Shown here piece by piece: positions 40,078-43,720 of a stretch of DNA of 43,720 nucleotides (the stretch's first letter is position 1; every line of letters begins with the position of its first letter). Below the pieces are notes generated by a model. The model was not told the origin of the DNA. It saw only the letters and a list, made by a program, of their open reading frames with translations, and did no database searches. The translations under genes were made by a program, and so were the position numbers. Source of the stretch: JAHLMP01 sp964608845 (GTDB lineage Archaea; Aenigmatarchaeota; Aenigmatarchaeia; GW2011-AR5; JAHLMP01); contig CAZSPP010000005.1 in the NCBI GenBank assembly GCA_964608845.1, positions 1 to 43,720 on the forward strand. The letters run 5' to 3'.

Positions 40078-41343
40078 ATGAGGCTTTTAGATATTATAAA
40101 GTTTTCTATAAAAAATCTTTCGCAAAGAGGATTAAGAAGTTGGTTAACAATTATTGGAATTGTTATTGGTGTGGCGGCTGTTGTTAGCATACTTTCTATA
40201 GGAGCAGGGATGCAACAAACCATTTCTTCTCAGCTTGCTGGATTGGGGAGTGATATCGGTTATGTTATTCCTGGTTTTGAAAGAGCGATGAGAACAAATC
40301 AACGTATGCCCATGACTCCAGGAATTGGTAGTAGAATTGGCAGCACAACAACAAAATTAACTGAGAATGATTTAAATATAATTAAATATACCCCAGGAAT
40401 TAAAATTGCAAGTGGAGTAATTGCAGGTAGGGTTAATGTACAATATTATGGAGAAAGTATTTCTTTACAATTATATGGTGTTGAGCCTTTAGCATTCCAA
40501 GAAATTTCTGTTGTTGATATAGAGCAAGGAAGAAATTTAGCTGTAAGTGATGAAAATGTTGCTGTTATTGGAAATAGGGTTGCAAATGAAATTTTTAAAA
40601 AGCCTATAACAATAAACTCGCAAATATCAATAAATGATAAAAATTTTAGGGTTGTGGGAATTCTTGAAAGGTTTGGTGGTATGGTTGGTGGAATAATGTA
40701 TGATAATGCAATATTTGTTACAACAAAAGCAGCAAAAAATGTTTTGAATGCAAGCTCAAATGAGTTTTCTATTATTTTGTTTAAAGCTAGTGATTTGGAA
40801 AATTTGGATGAAATTTCTAAAAATGTAGAAAAAAGGCTTATACTTTCTAGACATGTAACAAACGAAACAAAAGATTTCACAATAGTAACAGCAAAATCTA
40901 TACAAGAAACAATTTCAAGCATACTTAACACAGTAAATCTGTTTTTAGCGGGAATAGCTGCAATATCTTTATTAGTAGGGGCAATAGGCATAGCGAACAC
41001 AATGTACATGTCTGTGATAGAGAGAACAAGGCAAATAGGAACATTAAAGGCATTAGGAGCAACAAATTCTGAGGTAATGAAAATGTTTTTGTTTGAGTCA
41101 TCACTAATAGGTTTTGTTGGTGGATTAATTGGTGTGTTCTTAGGATTTATAGCTTCAGGAATTATATCTCAAATAGGTGTTAATGTTATTGGGATTTCAC
41201 GTGGCCAAAACCTTACAGTAATAACTCCTGACTTAATTTTGTTTGCATTAATATTTTCCACATTGATCGGAGCTATTTCTGGCTTATTTCCTGCAAGAAA
41301 GGCTGCTCAACTTCAACCAATTGAGGCTTTGAGATATGAATAA
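40078..41343 (+). CDS. ABC transporter permease, MacB/FtsX family
   Basis: 421 residues. N-terminal membrane helix (about 22-42: WLTIIGIVIGVAAVVSILSI), an extracytoplasmic MacB-PCD-like domain (about 50-290), and three further helices near the C-terminus (LFLAGIAAISLLVGAIGIA; SLIGFVGGLIGVFLGFIA; LILFALIFSTLIGAISGLF). It ends LFPARKAAQLQPIEALRYE, the diagnostic FtsX end. With the ATPase it forms the MacB-type exporter; the co-encoded exported proteins are likely partners. Confidence 0.95.
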   Translation: MRLLDIIKFSIKNLSQRGLRSWLTIIGIVIGVAAVVSILSIGAGMQQTISSQLAGLGSDIGYVIPGFERAMRTNQRMPMTPGIGSRIGSTTTKLTENDLNIIKYTPGIKIASGVIAGRVNVQYYGESISLQLYGVEPLAFQEISVVDIEQGRNLAVSDENVAVIGNRVANEIFKKPITINSQISINDKNFRVVGILERFGGMVGGIMYDNAIFVTTKAAKNVLNASSNEFSIILFKASDLENLDEISKNVEKRLILSRHVTNETKDFTIVTAKSIQETISSILNTVNLFLAGIAAISLLVGAIGIANTMYMSVIERTRQIGTLKALGATNSEVMKMFLFESSLIGFVGGLIGVFLGFIASGIISQIGVNVIGISRGQNLTVITPDLILFALIFSTLIGAISGLFPARKAAQLQPIEALRYE

Positions 41344-41433
41344 ATTTTGAAAAATTTGAAGAAAAAATGTAATAAAATTAAAAAATGTCAAATTTTGAAT
41401 TTTTGTTTTTGGTTGAATGATTTTTTAGCCAAA

Positions 41434-42537
41434 CTATTTTCTGATCTTAAATCTATCTTCAAGCTTTTTTAGACTTTCTACTATTCCGCTATACTCTAAT
41501 TCTGACATTGGAAGCATTGCGGCACCATAAAATCCTTGTTTTCTAATTTCAATTGCTTTTTTAGAAACTTTTCTTCTTATATAATCCCAAAATGGATGAT
41601 CAAAGCAATCGACTGGCTCTGTTAATTTTCCATTTTTTATTGAAAACGCTAAGCAAGATATTACTGGTGGGCCATCAAAAAATGATATGGTTGAGTTTGC
41701 TTTAACAGGCATTAGTGGTCCTGTATGAGAACCTCTCATAAAGCCTGCGACATAATATCCTAAAGCATAAGGAGCTAAAATTTCGCCAGTTGCAGGAAAA
41801 TCCTTTTGTGTTCTAACTAACATTACAGGATCGTCCTTTCCAACATATCTTCCTGCTATGTTATGAAGTCTTGTTGTTGAAGCTGCTACAATTTGTTCAC
41901 CAGTAGCCCTTGAAAATATCGACTCTATTACAAATCTTCCTGGGTCTCTCAACAAAATTGCAATATCATAGATCTCTTCAGGAGTAACCAATTCAATTAT
42001 TTTATCAGCCTTTGTGTAAGATACATCCATTATTACAAATTTAAATCCTTTCTTTAAAGTTGGCGATAAAAGCAATCCTGAACAATACATTGGGTCTGCA
42101 AACGCTAAATATAAAGGTAAATTAAATGCTCCGGGCTCTGTTTTATCTGCCATGAAAAATAAGAATGGTTCTGCCTCTCTTTCTTCAAATTCCATTTCAG
42201 CTACTTGAGGTCCCATTCCTTTTACATTTCCTGAAAACGCAGAGACTAACAAATCCTGACCTGCACCATATAAACCTTGTGATTTAGCAACATCTGTTGC
42301 TTTTAATAAAGCTTCATAGCAAAGTCTGTGAATCTTTTCGTTTCCTTTTCCTTTTTTATGTGTAGTTAAAATTGATATATCATCTCCTGTATGACAAATA
42401 TGATAATCAATTACCAACCCCTTACCTTTCTCTTTAATGTGCTTTTTCACTGCTTCAATCATTTCATTACTTGGTTTTATGTGTCCACCAATTGAGCCTA
42501 CATCTGCCTTTATTACTGAAATTGTGATTTTTGCCAT
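41434..42537 (-). CDS. fbp: Fructose 1,6-bisphosphate aldolase/phosphatase (class V)
   Basis: 367 residues. Bifunctional enzyme of gluconeogenesis: condenses triose phosphates and dephosphorylates the product. The class V start KITISVIKADVGSIGGH, the metal-binding VIDYHICHTGDDI, GQDLLVSAFSGNVKGMGPQ, and the Schiff-base region VGKDDPVMLVR with its Lys. It fits with phosphoglycerate mutase in this window as part of a gluconeogenic route. Confidence 0.97.
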   Translation of the reverse strand: MAKITISVIKADVGSIGGHIKPSNEMIEAVKKHIKEKGKGLVIDYHICHTGDDISILTTHKKGKGNEKIHRLCYEALLKATDVAKSQGLYGAGQDLLVSAFSGNVKGMGPQVAEMEFEEREAEPFLFFMADKTEPGAFNLPLYLAFADPMYCSGLLLSPTLKKGFKFVIMDVSYTKADKIIELVTPEEIYDIAILLRDPGRFVIESIFSRATGEQIVAASTTRLHNIAGRYVGKDDPVMLVRTQKDFPATGEILAPYALGYYVAGFMRGSHTGPLMPVKANSTISFFDGPPVISCLAFSIKNGKLTEPVDCFDHPFWDYIRRKVSKKAIEIRKQGFYGAAMLPMSELEYSGIVESLKKLEDRFKIRK

Positions 42538-42623
42538 ATTCTTCTAAATAATTATGTAAAATCTAAAATTTAAAGTTTAAGTTTAAATGTAGATTTTTAA
42601 ATTAATTTTTAGGATTAATTATT

Positions 42624-43720
42624 ATGCAAGATTTTATTGTAACTCCTTGGGAAGTTAAAGGAAATGTAGATTATGAAAAATTGATAAAGCTATTTGGAGT
42701 TAAAATAATAGATGAAAATTTGTTAAATAGGTTGAAAAGGCATACAAAAGAATTACATTATTTTTTAAAAAGAAAAATATTCTTTGCTCATATGTATTTT
42801 GATAATATATTAGACGCTGTTGAAAAAGGAGAAAAATTTTATTTGTATACAGGAAGAGCTCCATCTGGACCTGTTCATTTGGGCCATTTAATACCATGGA
42901 TTTTTACAAAATGGCTTCAAGATAAATTTAATTCTCCTCTTTTATTTCAAATACCAGATGAGGAAAAGTTTTTGTTCAAAGATAATTTAAGTCTTGAAGA
43001 AACTAGAAGATGGGCATATGAAAATATATTAGATATAATAGCAATAGGCTTCGATCCTAAAAAAACAAAAATATTTTTAGATACGGAATATGCAAAAACA
43101 ATGTATAAATATGCTTGTCAAGTTGCTAAAAATATAACAGTATCTACTATAAAGGCTACCTTCGGTTTTAAAGATTCTAATAATATCGGAGAATTTTTTT
43201 ATACTTGTATGCAATCTGTTCCTGCTTTTTTACCTACAATCTTTGAAAATAAGCCAACGCTTTGTTTAATACCTTGCGCTGTTGACCAAGATGTTCATTT
43301 TCGTCTTACAAGAGATGTTGCTGAGAAATTGGGATATCCTAAACCATCAACAATTTTATGTAGATTTTTGCCAGGATTGCAAGGAATGCACGAAGAAGGA
43401 AAAATGTCTTCTTCTATAGAGCAAACAGCAATATTTACTACAGATACTCCTGAACAGGTAAGGAAAAAGATAATGAAATATGCATTCTCCGGCGGACAAC
43501 CAACAATAGAAGAGCATAGAAAGAAGGGAGGAAATCCTGATATAGATGTGTCTTATCAATGGTTGACATTTTTTGAAGAGGATGATGAAAAGCTTAAAAG
43601 GATATATGAAGATTACAAATCTGGAAAATTATTGACTGGAGAACTAAAAGAAATTTTGATAGATAAGCTTTGTAAATTTTTAGAAGAACATCAAAAAAGG
43701 AGAGAAAAGGCAAAGGATAT
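42624..43720 (+). CDS. trpS: Tryptophanyl-tRNA synthetase (3' end beyond window)
   Basis: The frame runs 365 codons to the window edge. Class Ic motifs: GRAPSGPVHLGHL (about 77-89, HIGH-like) and KMSSS (about 260-264). FQIPDEEKFLF, IPCAVDQDVHFRLTRDVA and FTTDTPEQV are archaeal/eukaryotic TrpRS marks. Charges tRNA-Trp. The start ATG follows an A/T-rich TTAATTATT with no clear ribosome site. The final residues are missing. Confidence 0.96.
   Translation, partial: MQDFIVTPWEVKGNVDYEKLIKLFGVKIIDENLLNRLKRHTKELHYFLKRKIFFAHMYFDNILDAVEKGEKFYLYTGRAPSGPVHLGHLIPWIFTKWLQDKFNSPLLFQIPDEEKFLFKDNLSLEETRRWAYENILDIIAIGFDPKKTKIFLDTEYAKTMYKYACQVAKNITVSTIKATFGFKDSNNIGEFFYTCMQSVPAFLPTIFENKPTLCLIPCAVDQDVHFRLTRDVAEKLGYPKPSTILCRFLPGLQGMHEEGKMSSSIEQTAIFTTDTPEQVRKKIMKYAFSGGQPTIEEHRKKGGNPDIDVSYQWLTFFEEDDEKLKRIYEDYKSGKLLTGELKEILIDKLCKFLEEHQKRREKAKD

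Overview
This is an AT-rich archaeal window. The evidence is a 7S SRP RNA with archaeal helix 8, a proteasome alpha subunit, TFS, an RPA-like protein, Pus10, archaeal-type phosphoglycerate mutase, AMP phosphorylase, bifunctional FBP aldolase/phosphatase, FtsZ with archaeal SepF, a histone-fold miniprotein, archaeal pilins and GTG/TTG starts. Short intergenic gaps, heavily disrupted tRNA genes and secreted Cys-rich proteins with Thr-rich linkers suggest a DPANN-type archaeon (an Aenigmarchaeota-like lineage is possible). The exact phylum cannot be fixed from this window alone.

Layout. 1-3000 (minus): secreted or pilus-associated operon ending in a Cys-rich protein with two somatomedin-B-like modules, cut by the window edge. 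3.0-5.3 kb (plus): signal peptidase, a DHH-family protein with a degenerate signature motif, and TFS. 5.5-11.6 kb (minus): ftsZ with a 13-bp inverted repeat in its promoter, a 1221-residue surface protein and two pilins. 11.7-14.9 kb (plus): SRP RNA, then RPA, AMMECR1, Pus10 and UPF0147. 14.9-16.3 kb (minus): SepF, a pilin, an orphan protein and a 35-residue acidic Trp-repeat microprotein. 16.4-19.9 kb (plus): AMP phosphorylase, phosphoglycerate mutase and an ATP-cone nuclease. 19.9-22 kb: a tRNA thiolase, an orphan and the proteasome alpha subunit. 22-29.4 kb: a divergent type II/IV secretion (pilus) locus with one ATPase, two TadC/FlaJ-like membrane proteins, a pseudopilin and a decayed copy of the pilin from 1.3 kb. 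29.4-30.1 kb: an RNA cluster with tRNA-Glu (two non-canonical introns), a histone-fold gene, tRNA-Leu(UAG) with a canonical intron, and a circularly permuted tRNA-Ile(GAU) that also has a T-loop intron. 30.1-36.1 kb: a nucleotide kinase, two base-excision repair enzymes, a ParB-like protein, tRNA-Ala, Rad50/Mre11 and tRNA-Leu(CAA). 36.1-41.3 kb: a glycosyltransferase, then a membrane-anchored winged-helix regulator divergent from a MacB-like ABC operon with repeated GGTTTCAT operator-like sites. 41.4 kb to the end: FBP aldolase/phosphatase and TrpRS (cut by the edge).

The most remarkable element is the permuted tRNA-Ile gene at 29961-30078. Its 3' half precedes its 5' half, the two halves rebuild a complete cloverleaf with a 7-bp acceptor stem, and the precursor ends pair with each other. 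Together with the D-loop and T-loop introns nearby, this implies a broad-specificity tRNA splicing endonuclease and ligase in this organism. Other leads are the archaeal somatomedin-B-like domains, the acidic microprotein, the ftsZ promoter inverted repeat and the regulated ABC locus.
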